Notes: generated from the sequence alone by a model not told the origin. A stretch of DNA of 64,000 bases from Zizania palustris (GCA_019279435.1 JAAALK010000286.1:23951931-24015930), one strand, 5' to 3'; numbered from the stretch's first letter, positions 22,296-35,253 are shown. Made by a program: numbers and translations.

Positions 22296-24629
22296 AGAGT
22301 TCAGAAATTCAGAAAACAAATTCAACTTGATTCTGAGTAAAACTTTTCAGACTGATTCACTTTCAATTTCAGTAAGCACTTTCTTGTAAACACACAAACT
22401 CTATTGAAGATGAATCATACAACAAAAGTAACTCATAACAACTAATACACAACCAACAATGCTATTGTATTGCATAAAAAAGTGCTTGGCAATACTTATT
22501 GTTTCATATCCAACAATGAATAGAGTATTATCTCAACTTGACTTTGATTCAAATAAAAATACAACCCAGAACAAAACAGGAAAAAAAATCAAATTGCAAT
22601 TGCTGAATAGATCAAAGTAACTTTGTATGCAGAAATCAAAGTTTTGACAACAATATGTATTCTGTTTGGAATAAAACAACATCAAACAAAACAACAAAAA
22701 GGTGTAGTTAACTGAAAACTAAATTCTCCTGTCTTTTGAATTCAACCAAACAATCTAAATCCAGAAGAGGTAAAGTTGCTGTAGTACTCTCATGCACTAG
22801 GTAAAATGAATCCGAAAAAGAAAACAATTTACCAAACTGAAATATGAGACTCCCTACTGTAGCCGGTGCTTGAAGGTGCACCGAAACAGTGGCTGCAGTC
22901 TCAGAGCCACTCTGAACCATACACACAAACATAGAAACACGGCATGGTTGAACTAGAATAATTGTAGTGCTGATACTTGGCTATTGACAATGAACAGAAA
23001 ATATCACAGGATAAAACCGGGTGAAACCAAAACCCAAAGCTGAAGAAATCACAGCCGAATCATGAGGGTTGTGCCGATGAAGAAGAAGCGATTTCAACTT
23101 TCCTCCTACAACAATTCAGTCAACAAAGCTTGTCTTGATAAAAGATAATGAACAGAGACTAACTGGACATAGCCAAAGAACAAGAGGATGAACACGTTTA
23201 AATCAAACATAGAAAGAGCACACGGAAGAACAATGGAAGCATTAGTACTGACTGATCAATACAAATCAGGCAAAAACAATTCAACTCCCTTTGATGATGA
23301 AGAACATCCGATCAGGAACTCTGTAGCAAGTAAGACACAAGCACACAACATATTACAATAAATAGTGGCTAAAACTGCCGATCAACAGTGTTCTGTGACA
23401 ATAACGCAGGAGAACAGAATCAGATCAGCTGGAAAAAACAAGTACACAGAGAAGGAGAAACAAAATAGCTGGCTGCTTCTTCTAGTGCCTCTTGTACTGT
23501 ACTTGATCCAGAAAAAACAATAGGAGCAGCAAGAACTCAAACCGGTGAAGCAATCACCAGAGCTGCAAAGCCAAAGAAATGGAACAAGAACACTAATTCA
23601 GAACTAAAAAATTTAGAGAAAAGGAATCAGTAAAGAACCTGGACTTCAGCAATTACATGGACTACACTAGCGCTGGTGCTAAATTGCTACAGTAGCGAAA
23701 ATCCTATTGCAAAACAGAGTTGGATGCACTCGGTAGAGAGAAAGCTGAATAAAAAATTTCTAGAATGAAAATCTCAGCTCCAAAGTTGCAGCCCCCAAAA
23801 AATGACAGCCATCTCATCACCTAACCCTTGGGCATGGAGTCCTTTATATAGGCAAACCCATTATGGTATTCTCCAAAATGCCATTAGGGTTAAAGTTCTA
23901 GGTATTTACCTAATTTCCATTATGTATTTTCAGAATTATTAATTCTGAAAATACACAAAGGTATACTCCTAATTTATTACATCATTGACACTATTGTTTT
24001 AATATTTTTTCAGAATTAAGAATTCCAAAAAAATACTAAAATATTACACTTAATCTAGACGACTAAACAGAAAAATAAACTCATATTTATTTGAATTTAA
24101 AAACACTCTCTGATGCGACGGTTTTCAGCCGAAACCGACAAAGCCTTCCCGATCGCCGACATATGACGCCAATCCGCGAACTCGACCGCCAGCAAGTCTC
24201 TCCTGCTCTCGATCCCCTCGAGCCGCTTGATCACTTGTACTGGCCTCCCTTTCGCTGACTTGACTGTCATGCTATCTCGACCATCTGTCCATCCATGTCT
24301 TGCTCTATCTCCTCGTGCACTCCTGAGATCATCTCCAACTTCACCCGACATCCTTGATCCTCTAGCATCGAGCTCCCCTCTTGACCCTTGATCACCCACC
24401 ATTGACAGTTGGTTAGCATCTCCACCCTGCACACATGAGACAAGCCAAAACACGAAACATGACACACACCAATCTCCTCGGCACAAGCTCTCCATTCACA
24501 CATCGATCCCATCAATGCAATCAAACCATCACTCACTCATCACTCCAGCTCATCACTCTAGATCGAGCAACCTTGTCAATCACTCATCACAAAGACAAAA
24601 ACCACAGTGCGACCTCACTTGGTTTCACA
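22296..24629 (-). repeat. LTR B1 of copia family B, left part displaced
   Basis: Same type as B0 and B2: AT-rich body, GC-rich U3 block at 24117-24500 with the CGGTTT...AAACCG hairpin, and end ...TTGGTTTCACA. The start (TGTGGGATC...) is missing because gypsy D is inserted here; it should lie left of the window. C1 sequence starts directly after 24629. No gene is seen in these 2.3 kb. Whether B1 was a solo LTR or a full element cannot be told. Confidence 0.75.
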
Positions 24630-24929
24630 ACATAAATGACAATGCCAGACGTAGGTGGGATTCAAATCATTGATTCATTGTTTCTTAGTACTAATGTAAA
24701 AAATGTGTGCATCATCAAGACTCAGAATATACAATCCATTCACTAATGGACAAACACCATAGAGCATGCCATTCGAAAATATTGAACAACTCTTATTTTT
24801 TATTACGGATTCAAAACCATCTTCCTCTAAACATGAAGAAGAGATAATGTTGCTGCCTAAGGCGGGAATGAAGTAACAATTATTTAACTCTAAAACTAAT
24901 CCTGACAGTAGCGATAGTGAATAAACCCA
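24630..24929 (-). pseudogene. Protease-integrase junction fragment of copia C1
   Basis: The minus strand matches C2 at about 55130-55360 and encodes the stretch between protease and integrase zinc finger, ending with PTYVWHCHL. Bounded by B1 on the left and B2 on the right. The rest of C1 integrase and pol is displaced outside the window by the B1/D insertions. Confidence 0.8.
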
Positions 24930-27796
24930 TGTGGGATCGGAATGGCGACTAGAGGGGGGTGAATAGGCGCCTCGACACTTTCTTTCGAAGTGATGGCCTA
25001 ATCAAATCACCGAATGCACCTCTAAAAACACAAATTCAAGTTTCAAATCAATTAGTACAAAAGTTGTGCTCAAATAGATTCAAATGCCCAAAAACAACTT
25101 TGTTTCAAGTTTTTAATCAACCAATATCAAATCACTCATGCAAACAATCAATTCAAGTTTATAGAAATGAATCAGCTAAATTCAAATCAATCACAATCGA
25201 AATTCAATCACTTCTGAATTTTCAGACGATGAATAGTACTGGTACTTCCAGTAAAGAGCATTTGTCAAAATCTGAACCAGATAACAAATTTTGATTTCAA
25301 CACATTTTCAGATCAGTATTCAATAACTCAAACTCTGGACACTATTCACTATCCGACACAAACAATACAAAGCAGGTTTCAGAGCTACAAAAATTCAGGA
25401 TCTGCAATTTAATCTTGTATGATGAAAAATAACACTGAATACAGAGCTGAAAACTGAATCAGTTTTCAGAACATATCAATACAGTCAGCTCAAATCTGCA
25501 ATGCCAACTCAACCATACATCTGAACCAAATATGAAAATTCAGAACCTCTACAATATTTTTAGTAAAAATTAGTACTCAAATTTTTGGGCTGGGATTCAA
25601 CCAAATCCAGAGTACACCACTCAGTTTTCAGATTAGAACAAAGATTCAGAAATCAAACTTTGAAAACAACTCAGCACATACACCTTCAGGATGATTTCGG
25701 ACAATGAACAGTGAAGCACTTTTCAATAAATTTCAATATTCAAGATCTGAATTACTTTTATACATCAAACACAGATTACTCTCAATTCATATCAAAATTG
25801 AAATCCATCACTTCATGATGTTTGAGCAGTAAAACACAACATGCTTTAATTCAAGACTGAATATTCATCAGAAAACTATTTCAGAACAGATGCAAAAATG
25901 GTTTGCTAATGTACCAACAAGGTATACTCAGATTCTAACCAAACCCATTCAATCTTCTATACAAACTCTCAGCAGAATAGCAAATATGTTTACTGAGGAA
26001 CTGATTTCATCGGAAACTAGTAACTAAACCAATCATTCAGTGAGACTTAAGCAGAATCAATTACCAAGACAATCCTATCGATAAATCAGTTACACCCAGA
26101 GAGAATCAACCACATAACTTCTCAGCTCATTGAGACAACTACAGAATAATCTAGATGAAACTTTGATGAGAGACTAACCAGAAAAATCGCTGAAGAATTC
26201 ACTTCTCTGGACGGTGAACAGAGCTCTTGCTGACAGCCCTGTAGCATAAACGGCAAAAACCAGCTGGTCGCTGTAGCAGAAACGGCAAAACAGCAGCGCT
26301 GTTCACAATCCAACACTAGAATTCCCAATCGCTCGGCAGAACAACTTTGCAAGAAAAACACAAATTGAATTCTGTTGATCGAATGTTCTGGTTAATGGAG
26401 AAAAAAATTCTGGTCGATGGAATGTCCTGGATTCCCTGATCAAATCACTTTCGGCATGTCTGTAGCAAATCAGGCACAAAGTACTTGGCCCTGTTCACGA
26501 TCTAGCAACAGGAAAACAATTCTCTCGGCAAAACAAAAATGCAGAGGAAAAGTTCTGGATGAACAGAAAAATTCTCATGCCATACTATTTATCATCATGT
26601 GATGCAACAAGAAAAGAAAATTTGGATGAACTGACTTGGCTGAGAAAAACAATTCAGCACTAAAACCTATCTAGATACATCACTTGGGATCATCAAAATA
26701 ATTACTCAGACTCACAGAAACTTGATGCAAATTTCGAAAATGGAACATTCACAACTTGTACTACAGATCATGTATAAGCATCCACATCAAGTTCTGTAGA
26801 AGAATTGTAAGAAATCAGAATCTCAAAAACGCATTCAGAATGATTTTACCTCCAGCGCCAGACCAATTCCACTATACTGCTTCTTTGTCGACAAAGCTCT
26901 AGCTACATCCGGCAAACTGCCTGGCGCTATTCACAATCATGAGCTGGTGCTCCAAAATCACCCGGATGAACACATGTAGCTAGAAAGCAAAAACGAATTT
27001 GATTTTGTCCCAAATGAAAGTTCTGGATACATTCTGATCGGCCAGCCAACAGGGATATTTATCCCAACCACTCCATGTTTCTAGAAGGCCTACTTTGCAC
27101 TAAGCCCCCTAGAAAAGACTCAAAATACAAAACTGAAAATTACAACTAGAAATACCCTAAAAATTCTAGAAAATTACAAATGACCCTTCTTTAGAATATT
27201 TTCAGAATATTTGTACTCCAAAAATACTCTAAAAAGTACACACAATGACACTAAAAATTTAAACTAACACTTTGACACTATTTTATTGAAATAGTAAAAA
27301 TGGTAAATGTTTCGACGATTTTCAGCAAAAATCGACAAATCCTTTTCAGCTCCTCGACTCGTGACACCGCTTCGCGACTCCGAGCGCCAGCAAGCCAATT
27401 CCGCTCTCGATCCCCTTGAGCCACGTGAATGCTTGTCCTGGCCTCCCTCTCACGAACACGGTCGACACGCCGTCGCAGTTAGCCGTTCGTCCGAGTTTTG
27501 CTTCGTCTCTTCATGCACTCTTGAGATCTTCTCCAACTTCGCCCGACCTGCCTGATCCTCGGCATCAAGCTCCCTGCTCGACCCTCGATCACCGGCCGTC
27601 GATAGTCGGTCAGCATCTCCACCCTGCACAAACAAGACAAGCCAAAATAAGAACGAAACGCACTGCCGAACCCCTCGACAGCCACACTTTCACTCCACAT
27701 CGAAACCCTCGATGCACTCCACATACTCTCGACCACTCATCCACTCATCCTTGTCAATCACTCATCACCCAGACCGAAACCACCCTTGGTTTCTCA
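24930..27796 (-). repeat. Solo LTR B2 of copia family B (2867 bp)
   Basis: Plus strand TGTGGGATCGGAATGGCGAC ... TTGGTTTCTCA. It interrupts C1: sequence left (to 24929) and right (from 27797) joins into one C reading region when compared with C2. Target duplication ACCCA (24925-24929) and ACACA (27797-27801), one mismatch. No internal domain, so it is a solo LTR left by LTR-LTR recombination. TATA at about 27051-27062 on the minus strand. Frames inside it are not genes. Confidence 0.88.
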
Positions 27797-28838
27797 ACAC
27801 AGATGACCAACACTGCAACCTTTGCACCATTCCCGATGTGGATATCCAGCTCGCCACTTGCACACTTTCTTACTCTACTCAGCCCCTGCAATGATTTGCA
27901 TGTATGAATCATTGATCCAATATCAAATACCCACGAATCATTTGGACGAGTAGCAAGATTAATTTCAATAACATTAATACTTGAAGCGGAAGTCCCACTT
28001 CCCTTCTTGTTCCTCTGCTCTTCTAGGTACATCTTGCAATTGCACTTCCAATGTCCAGGCTTGTGACAATGGTGGCACACATCTAAGTTGGCAGGACCAG
28101 ACCGAGACTTTCTAGTTGGTTTGGACTTCGCACTAGAGATCTCATATGTAGTCTTAGCCTTTTTCCTCCTCCTCTTTTTCCCTCCTTCTGAACAACCATC
28201 ACATGGTTTGGAGACTTCCTAATACTCTCCTCAGCAGATTTCAGCATCCCATGCAACTCAGCCAGTGTCTTCTCTAGTCCAACCATGTTATAGTTCATGA
28301 TGAACGGCTCAAAGTTCAGTGGGAGCGATAGGAGAATGACATCGATAGTGAGGTATGAATCCAGTGGAGTGCCTAGTCTCTCTAGAGTCTCTACGCAACC
28401 AATCATCTTGATCACTTGAGGGATCACTGGGATACCTTCAGCCAATCTACTACCAAACAAGCATTTATACACATTGTATCTTTCTACCCTTGCTTGGTCC
28501 TGAAACATGCCCTTAAGACCTAAAATCATATCGTAAGCATCATGTTCCTCATACTGTTTCTGAAATTGAGAGGACATGTAGGCAAGCATCAGGCAGCTGA
28601 CATCCATGGAGTCACTAGCATGCATCTCATAAGCATGCTTATCTGCTACAGAAGCATCCTCTCCTGGTTCATCAGGGTGAGGTTCCTCTATAACATAATC
28701 CTTTTTCTCTTGCTTGAGAACAATTCTCAAGTTTCGATACCAATCCATAAAGTTCATTCCAAACAATTTATCTCATTCAAGAATAGATCGCAAATTAAAA
28801 ACTAGAGTGCTCTTAACAGTTAACGTAGTAGGTGCCAT
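27797..28838 (-). pseudogene. Gag and protease start of copia C1
   Basis: ATG at 28838 on the minus strand (MAPTTLTVKSTLVFNL), then a TGA and the capsid-like region to 28083 (FGMNFMDWYRNLRIVL, MDVSCLMLAYMSSQFQKQYE). After a frame change comes a CCHC knuckle (CHHCHKPGHWKCNC, about 28075) and the protease site, where the usual FDTG reads FDIG (about 27940). The B2 LTR cuts it at 27796. Relative C2 has the same layout on the plus strand. Confidence 0.88.
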
Positions 28839-29910
28839 GATCTACAAAAGATTAAATGCGAGGTTTAGCACTATGTAATGTTTATCTTCTATCCAATAAA
28901 AGATGTTCCACTATCTAAACCGGTCACTTTCCCTCTCATGACTATTAGTGGCGCAAGATCCATGGTCACGATATCTCCTAGTGTGCTTTGGCATTACTTC
29001 TAGAAGCTAATTGACATAGGTAAGCAACTCCTTGCTAATCACATCGTATGTGACTCTTTTCGTTGGAGAAGCATCCAATGCTTGACCCCAACTCCTATGC
29101 TCCAAGGCCCAAAACCGTTTTGATAGACTTGTCAAGTGAACCAACACTATGCATACAGAAGTCTGACTTCTACCCAACTGGTCGAGATAAAAGATAACAC
29201 CCTTCTTTGGCAGACCCACTATCTATGTGCACGAACCTTGGTGGGTGCAGCTATTGGGAAATCATATTAACTGTGACATAGCATGGCCTTCTTCACATGG
29301 CGGTTTCCATGTCCATGGCTCTCGTCTTTGAGTGCGTGCTTCTGGCCTCCATGAAGAGTACTAGTCCATCTCACATAGGCTATACTAATTACATGGGCCG
29401 AAGCACCGTGGAAATGACATGCAAGCTGTAATAAATTTTACATCAGCCTTGGGCTGTAAATAACCATGACACGCAAGTCATATTTAATTTACATTCATTG
29501 CATGCATCTCATACATCATATTTAACCAAGGCCATGCCAGTCAGGACATTCTCTGCAAATAAAAGTTAGGTGAGCAATCTACAAATGACTGGATTCTGAA
29601 TCTGAAAAACTCGTGTCAGCAAGCTTGATTTTTCAAATCGCGCGGGTCAAAACTTCCGATCTAGCATCGGAACTTTCGATCTCTCAAAACTTCTGATCAA
29701 TATTGGAATCCCGCATCGCAACAATTGTCTTCTGTATCATTTCATTATTCGACATCGGAACATCCGCTCACTATCTGGACTTTCGATCAGCCATCGGAAC
29801 TTCCGATCACATCGGAACTTCTGATCTACCGCAGACAAAAACATATCTAATCTATTTTTCCACCATGTATCTCCATAGATGAGGGATCCAGATCAAACAC
29901 TACGCACATA
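28839..29910 (-). other. 5' untranslated leader of copia C1
   Basis: About 1.1 kb between primer site and gag ATG with no frame. It is matched by the C2 leader (33299-34029 plus 50733-51200). The LTR-proximal 300 bp (29640-29840) contain several CGGAACTTCCGATC motifs like those in the LTR. Confidence 0.75.
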
Positions 29911-29923
29911 GGCTCTGATACCA
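29911..29923 (-). other. Primer binding site of copia C1
   Basis: Minus strand TGGTATCAGAGCC, one base after the LTR end, as in copia B0. Confidence 0.9.
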
Positions 29924-29924
29924 C

Positions 29925-30690
29925 TATTGGGGATTAGGGGAGCTACGCTAGCCGACAAATTCAAAATTTTACGCCCTAGGCCCAAGACTCGTGCGCGTGT
30001 GAGATCATAGATCGGTACCTTCTAGAACAATACGTGCTAGGTGCAGTGGAAGAAGATGTTGGAGCAGTGCATCAAGCCTCTCCTCGCTTTGTCCTTGCCG
30101 TCCTCCGCCAATCCAATCGATGAAGACGACGTAGTCGTTCACATTTAGATGTTCACGAGCGTCTCTATTGGAGCAACGCCTCCACAGAGTCCACACGTAC
30201 AGGGATGGAGTACCTCCCACGGCAGCGTGCTAGCACCGCACGTGAGAGATAGGGATCCTTGAGCTCAACGTTTTATATCAAGAAAGGAAGGAGAGAACTC
30301 TTGGGTGGCTAGGTCTAATTTAGGCTTATTGCTTGCCCCAAGACGTCCTCCTCCTCTCCTTATATAGGGCTAAGAGCCCCTGGGTCGTGCTCTTCCCAAA
30401 ACCCTAAAAACCGTAACAGATCCAATCTGTTTGCCCACGTCAGAACTTCCGATCCTAGATCGGAACTTCCGACAAGGTATTTTAGGTCTCCCGATATAGT
30501 ACGACACGCAACAGATCCAATCTGTTATCGCCCACCTCGGAACTTTCGATACCATATTAGAACTTCTGATCAGTACAAAATTCCCCGATTCTAAATCGGA
30601 ACTTCTGGCTCGTCGGAACTTCTGATACCATATCAGAACTTCCGATGCAATATTTGCTCTCTATATTGAGACCAGAAAATAACCGGTGCA
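29925..30690 (-). repeat. 5' LTR of copia C1 (about 766 bp)
   Basis: On the plus strand it begins TATTGGGGATTAGGGGAAGC-like sequence (the C2 LTR ends CCCCAACA; here the CA is TA) and runs to about 30690 where gypsy G gag wording starts. Contains TATATAAGG on the minus strand near 30360 and many CGGAACTTCCG motifs. The outer boundary is approximate. Confidence 0.7.
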
Positions 30691-32403
30691 AATTTAGGAT
30701 CAAGCCAAAGGACCAGATGTACGTGTATCGATGGCCATACCTAGAGTGGTTCGATTAGGTGCCACTGCCAAGCCGATACAATATTCCCGACTTCACCAAA
30801 TTTTCGAGGAAATACTTGGTCTCCACAATCGATCATATTAGTCGTTTTCTCACCCAGTGTGAGGAGGCATCAGCCGATGAAGCACTGAAGGTCCAATTCT
30901 TCTCGCTATCATTATTGGGATCGACCTTCGCTTGGTTTTCATCGTTATCGGTAAAGTCCGTCAGATGATGGGCAGACCTGAAAAAGAAGTTTCACAAGTA
31001 TTTCTTTACCGACATACATGAAATGAAACTCACCGACTTGATAGAAGTGAAGCAGAGGATGGATGAGTCGGTACAGGATTATGCACAGAGGTTCCGCGAC
31101 ATGAGAAGTAGATGTTACATCTTTAATCTTGATGATGCGCAACTAGCCGATTTGGTGTTCCAAGGACTTCTAAACCCAATAAAGGAGAGATTTTCATAAC
31201 AGGAGTTTGAGAGCCTCTCACACTTAGGATAAATATCAAACGAAGGTTGCATATGTTCAGGTGGGCCCTTCAGAGTTCGATGAGGACAGTGAGTCTGATG
31301 GCAAAGTCAGGCTAGCCGAATGGTCTATAAACAAGAAGTTGATCGCATGTCCTTGGGTGAAAGCGTCCGATAAGGAGGATAAATATGATTTTGACATCAG
31401 TAAAGCCGACAGGATATTTGACTTACTGCTCAAGGAGAAACAAATCCAACTGCTACCCAATCATGTGATACCGCCCGTCGACGAGCTGAAGAAAAAGAAG
31501 TATTGCAAATGGCACAATTCCCCATCGCACCACACTAATGAATGCAAGGTGTTCAGATAGCATATTCAGTCGGTCGTCAAGCAAGGTTAGATCATGTTCG
31601 ACGATGGGAATAAACCGATGAACATCAATGGGAATCCTTTCCTAGTCAACATAGTGCATGCACACCATGCCAATGATCGGCACACGGAGAGGGCCAAGCG
31701 TACCAACAAGGACCGAGTATCTTCATCGAACCTGATTGACAAGTACAAAAGAAAGTCAAGGGAATATATAAGCAATGAAGATGACCTAGACCACTCACAA
31801 TTCAACCCCCACTAGAATAGTCAGTTCATTAGGTTTTGCTGGAATGAAGGATTGCGCCTGACATCGTTGGATAATTGTCCTAAGTGTGGCGACGATAGAA
31901 ATAGGTGGAGAAGTGATCTTGGCTCCTGCAGCAACAGGATGAAGTCACGTGATCAGGAAAGGACAAGCATTCATCAGAACCTATCACCATCAAGGTTATC
32001 GGTACTTGAAAGGCTCGACCCCATCAATGCAAAAGGGGATGACCGATCGGCTGATTACAATACCAAAATAGGAAATCAACAGTGGTGCCCCAATGGGATC
32101 TTCACGAAGAATCAAAAGAGAACAGTGCAACGGCTATGACAAAAAGAGCTGAAGGTTCAAGACTATGAAGTTAAGGTTGATCGACCAAGGGTCAAGATCT
32201 AGTGGCGAATTAAAGAGAAGGTCGATCACGATGATAGGAGAGACGTAGGGGTAAACATGGTGTTCTTTCTTCCTGCGGAATATCAGGCCACTCCCGATAA
32301 TAATGACGAACAAGCCGAGGTGATGGCTCAGTTTGTGCTAACACTCCAATTGGCGACATTCGACAAGCTAGAATACACTAGGCATCGGCACTTGAGACAT
32401 CTC
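30691..32403 (+). pseudogene. Gag of gypsy element G, broken
   Basis: Gag of a plant Ty3/gypsy element. From about 30690 the plus strand reads toward VPLPSRYNIPDFTKFS, then the Retrotrans_gag-type core (TIDHISRFLTQCEEAS, WADLKKKFHKYFF, DESVQDYAQRFRDMRSRCY). Near 31500-31560 a CKWHNSPSHHTNECKVFR Cys/His segment, typical of this group, is followed by stops. FIRFCWNEGLRLTSLDNCPKC lies near 31830-31880. Stops and frame changes are scattered throughout. C1 truncates its start and C2 (at 32403) separates it from the protease. Confidence 0.82.
32399..32403 (+). repeat. Left target-site duplication of copia C2 (ATCTC)
   Basis: ATCTC before the LTR; CTCTC follows the last LTR at 60515-60519 (one mismatch). 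Joining the flanks restores a continuous gypsy G reading across ...HLRHL | YVKGLI.... Confidence 0.75.
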
Positions 32404-33284
32404 TAAAGGAAAAATGCCCAAGAAAATTTCGGTTGGATCATAAGTTCAGATTTGGAACCAGAAGTTTTAATTATTTTCTGAATTGGAAACAAAGAGCTCA
32501 AATTGAAAGTTTCAATATGGTATCAGAAGTTCCTATAATTTATTGTTTAAGGAACAGAGAGCTCAAATCAGAAGTTCCGATATGGTATCAGAAGTTCTGA
32601 TATTTTATAATTTAAAGACAGAGAGTTGAAACAAGAAGTTTAGGTGCGTATCATGAAAAATTGCACTTATCGGAAGTTCCAACAAGGGTATTAGAGGTTC
32701 CAATGATTCTTGGAATTGTGAACCGAGAGCACTGATCGGAAGTTCCGATCCGAGGATCGAAAGTTCCAAGGTGGGCGTAACAAATTGGATCTGTTGGGTC
32801 TCGAATTGTTTGAGGCCAGGGCTCTCACCTCTATATAAAGAGAGGAGAAGGAGGTCTTGGAGATCAAGTTATTCACAGTTTAGATCAGATCTAAACCCTA
32901 GCCACCAAGAACTCCTCCTCTCCCTTTCTTGATCTAAAAAGTTGAGATTGAGATATCTCCCACTTCTCATGAGCGGTGCTAGCACACCGTCATGGGAATG
33001 ATCTCATCCCTATATGTGTGGACTCCGTGGAGGCGTTGCTCGAATAGTGATGCTCATTGTCTTCTTCACGTGGACACCACCATCTTCATCGATTGGATCA
33101 CTAAGGAACAGGCGGAGCGAGGCGAGGATAAGAGAGGACAAACTTCCCCAACATCTTCTTCCGCTGCTTCTAGCGCATCTCGCGTTAGAAGGTACCGATT
33201 CATGATCCCTCACGCGCATGGTTATTGGGCTTTGGGGCGAATTTTTGAAATTGTCGGCTAGCGTAGCTTCCCCATTCCCCTACA
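32404..33284 (+). repeat. 5' LTR of copia C2 (881 bp)
   Basis: TAAAGGAAAAATGCCCAAG ... CCATTCCCCTACA, followed by the primer site. Contains a long series of (C/T)(C/A)GGAAGTTCCG-like motifs (about 32440-32780) and CTCTATATAAAGAG as TATA region. Confidence 0.85.
32830..32842 (+). promoter_or_regulatory. TATA box of C2 LTR
   Basis: CTATATAAAGAG, conserved in LTR copy 59652-60514 at about 60079-60090. Confidence 0.7.
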
Positions 33285-33285
33285 G

Positions 33286-33298
33286 TGGTATTAGAGCC
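33286..33298 (+). other. Primer binding site of copia C2
   Basis: TGGTATTAGAGCC, one base different from the TGGTATCAGAGCC in B0 and C1; starts 1 nt after the LTR. Confidence 0.85.
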
Positions 33299-34029
33299 TA
33301 CGTGCGTAGTGTTTGATCTGGATCTCTCATATATGGAGATACATGGTGGAAAAATATATTAGAATTTTTCATGTCCGTAGAAGATCGGAAGTTCCGATGC
33401 CAGATTGGAAGTTCTTATGCTTGCTAGACCGGAAGTTCTGATATTGAATAAGATTCAATACAGAGAGCAATTTTGCTGTCGGATGTTCCGATATTAGATC
33501 AGAAGTTTTGATGTCGAGTTTTTATTCGATACAGAGAGCAAATTTCTGCTAGAAGTTTTGGCGGATCGGAAGTTCCGATCCATGCAAAATTGGAAATTTC
33601 GAGCATGTTGAGCTAATATTTTCAGATCCAGATATCGGTCACGTGTAGATTCTTCTCCTAACTTTGTTTTGCAGAGAATGTTGTGACTGGTATAGCCTTG
33701 ATAAATGTGATGTATGAGATGCATGCAATGAATGTAAATTAAATATGGCCTGCGTGTCATGATTATTTACATCGAAGGCTTGTGTACATTTGAGACCTGT
33801 GTATCGAGAATTGATGCTTCAGCTCATGTAACTAGTATAGGCGCTATTTTGATAGGCTAGTATAGTTCTTGGAGATCGGAAGCACACACTCACTGACGGG
33901 AGCCATGGAGATGTCTCTCACCATGTGAAGGGGGACATACTATGTCATGGTCCATGTGATTATCTGTGGTGCTTACTTATGTTCGTGTCATACTATTCTT
34001 ATATGTTTCATGCGTGCTAGGGACATAAC
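33299..34029 (+). other. 5' leader of copia C2, first part
   Basis: Noncoding, similar to the C1 leader in reverse; carries further CGGAAGTTCCG motifs at 33380-33600. Interrupted at 34030 by LTR D'; it continues at 50733. Confidence 0.75.
34025..34029 (+). repeat. Left target-site duplication of LTR D' (ATAAC)
   Basis: ATAAC here and GTAAC at 50728-50732 (one mismatch) flank the split solo LTR D'. Confidence 0.65.
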
Positions 34030-34739
34030 TGTTGACACGAAAACATGCCCCCACACTTGGGCTGGTTCGACGATCCAAAAACATCATGAGACATCGATGT
34101 CACGTTCCAACAATCCTTAAACCGTGGTAAGGAAATAACAGAGTCGCTAGGCAATCAAATAATATTAATCTAAAATTACTCAATTAATCGAAGTGTTGGA
34201 AAATAACTAAAAACTATAAACAACCTAACTAAACCCAATCGGCCAGAACAGGGTCAGTTGGATAGAAGCCTAATAGGCGGTCAGACCGAAGGCACACGAC
34301 CGGTCAGACTGAAGGTACACTGCCGGTCTAACAAGAAGTGCGAAGGCTCTACCGAAGGGGCCTTCGGTGCACGGGTGGGAAGGGGCCCGAAGGTATCCCA
34401 AAGGGACGTTCGTCCTATCAACCGGTCGAACCGAGGATTTAATCTTGGTCGAACCGAAGGGTCTTCGAAGGTCTCGAAGCCGACGCGAAGACGAGCTCCG
34501 GCATGAAATTACCTTCGGCGTGAGGGGTGTTCGGGGTCTCCTGCGAGGTCAGGTCGAACCGGCCTTAGGCTGCCGGTCAGACCACGGTGTGCCGGCACGT
34601 CCGGTGACGACGCGGCACGGGCCTGCTGGACCGAGGCAACACGACCGGTCGGACCGACAATCCCTGGAAGATGGTCTTCAAGCTCCAGAAACCGTCTTCC
34701 CGTGGATGGATCACAACCAAAAGTCTTGGAGAAGGTAGG
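34030..34739 (-). repeat. Solo LTR D', left part (its 3' half on the minus strand)
   Basis: Plus strand begins TGTTGACACGAAAAC and holds CCCCCACACTTGGG, matching the end of the gypsy D LTR reversed. Short terminal inverted repeat TGTTGA/TCAACA with the other end at 50727. Contains dispersed CCGGTC(N)GACCG motifs (34270-34650). E2 inserted at 34739. Confidence 0.75.
34735..34739 (+). repeat. Left target-site duplication of E2 (GTAGG)
   Basis: Exact match to 50121-50125. Confidence 0.92.
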
Positions 34740-35234
34740 TGTTGGGGGAAAATATTCCATCTTCAGGGTTATTGCAGTGACAAGATAAAGACTAATGATT
34801 AAGACGAAGACTTCCAACATATAACTTCAGAGATGCATTAAGTCAAGTTCGAAGTATGATGACGGGCTCTAGTTCAGAGTATATCTTCGAACTTGGATTC
34901 TTCCGGGACCTTCTTTGCCACCTAAGATGGAAGACTTATCTTCTTTCTCATTAGATTAGTCTTTTACCATTTTAGCCCTTATAAGGGTACCGAATAGTTT
35001 CCACTATGTCGGTTGTAATAGAGGGGTAAAAAGGTCTTTTCCTTAATGTTTGGGCCTATAAATACCCCCCGTTTTACCCTGTAATAGGGACCGAATACAA
35101 GTTATTCAATACACACTTTCGAACTATTCTAAGTTGTTATCCTTTCGGAGGCTTGGAATAGTTTTTTTCGCAAACACTTCATTTGTTAGTTTTTAATTTT
35201 CAGAAACCTGTTAGCGTAATCTTTTACGCCAACA
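34740..35234 (+). repeat. 5' LTR of E2 (495 bp)
   Basis: TGTTGGGGGAAAATATTCC ... ACGCCAACA, with TATA (CCTATAAATACC) at 35046-35056. Confidence 0.95.
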
Positions 35235-35235
35235 G

Positions 35236-35253
35236 TTGGCGCCGACCGTGGGG
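35236..35253 (+). other. Primer binding site of E2
   Basis: TTGGCGCCGACCGTGGGG after the LTR; one base differs from E1. Confidence 0.7.

Noticed and set aside
24959..25294. 111-residue frame at the start of LTR B2.
   Set aside because: It begins in the conserved LTR end, has low-complexity composition and no counterpart open in B0.
27307..27907. Overlapping frames of 82 and 163 residues in B2.
   Set aside because: They cross the LTR end at 27796 into antisense copia C1 sequence, so cannot be a real gene.
29911..29923. tRNA-like matches at the TGGTATCAGAGCC and TGGCGCC sites.
   Set aside because: They are primer binding sites next to LTRs; no cloverleaf surrounds them, so no tRNA gene is called.
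32440..32780. CGGAAGTTCCG motifs as heat-shock elements.
   Set aside because: Heat-shock elements need GAA and TTC separated by two bases; here the spacing is one base.
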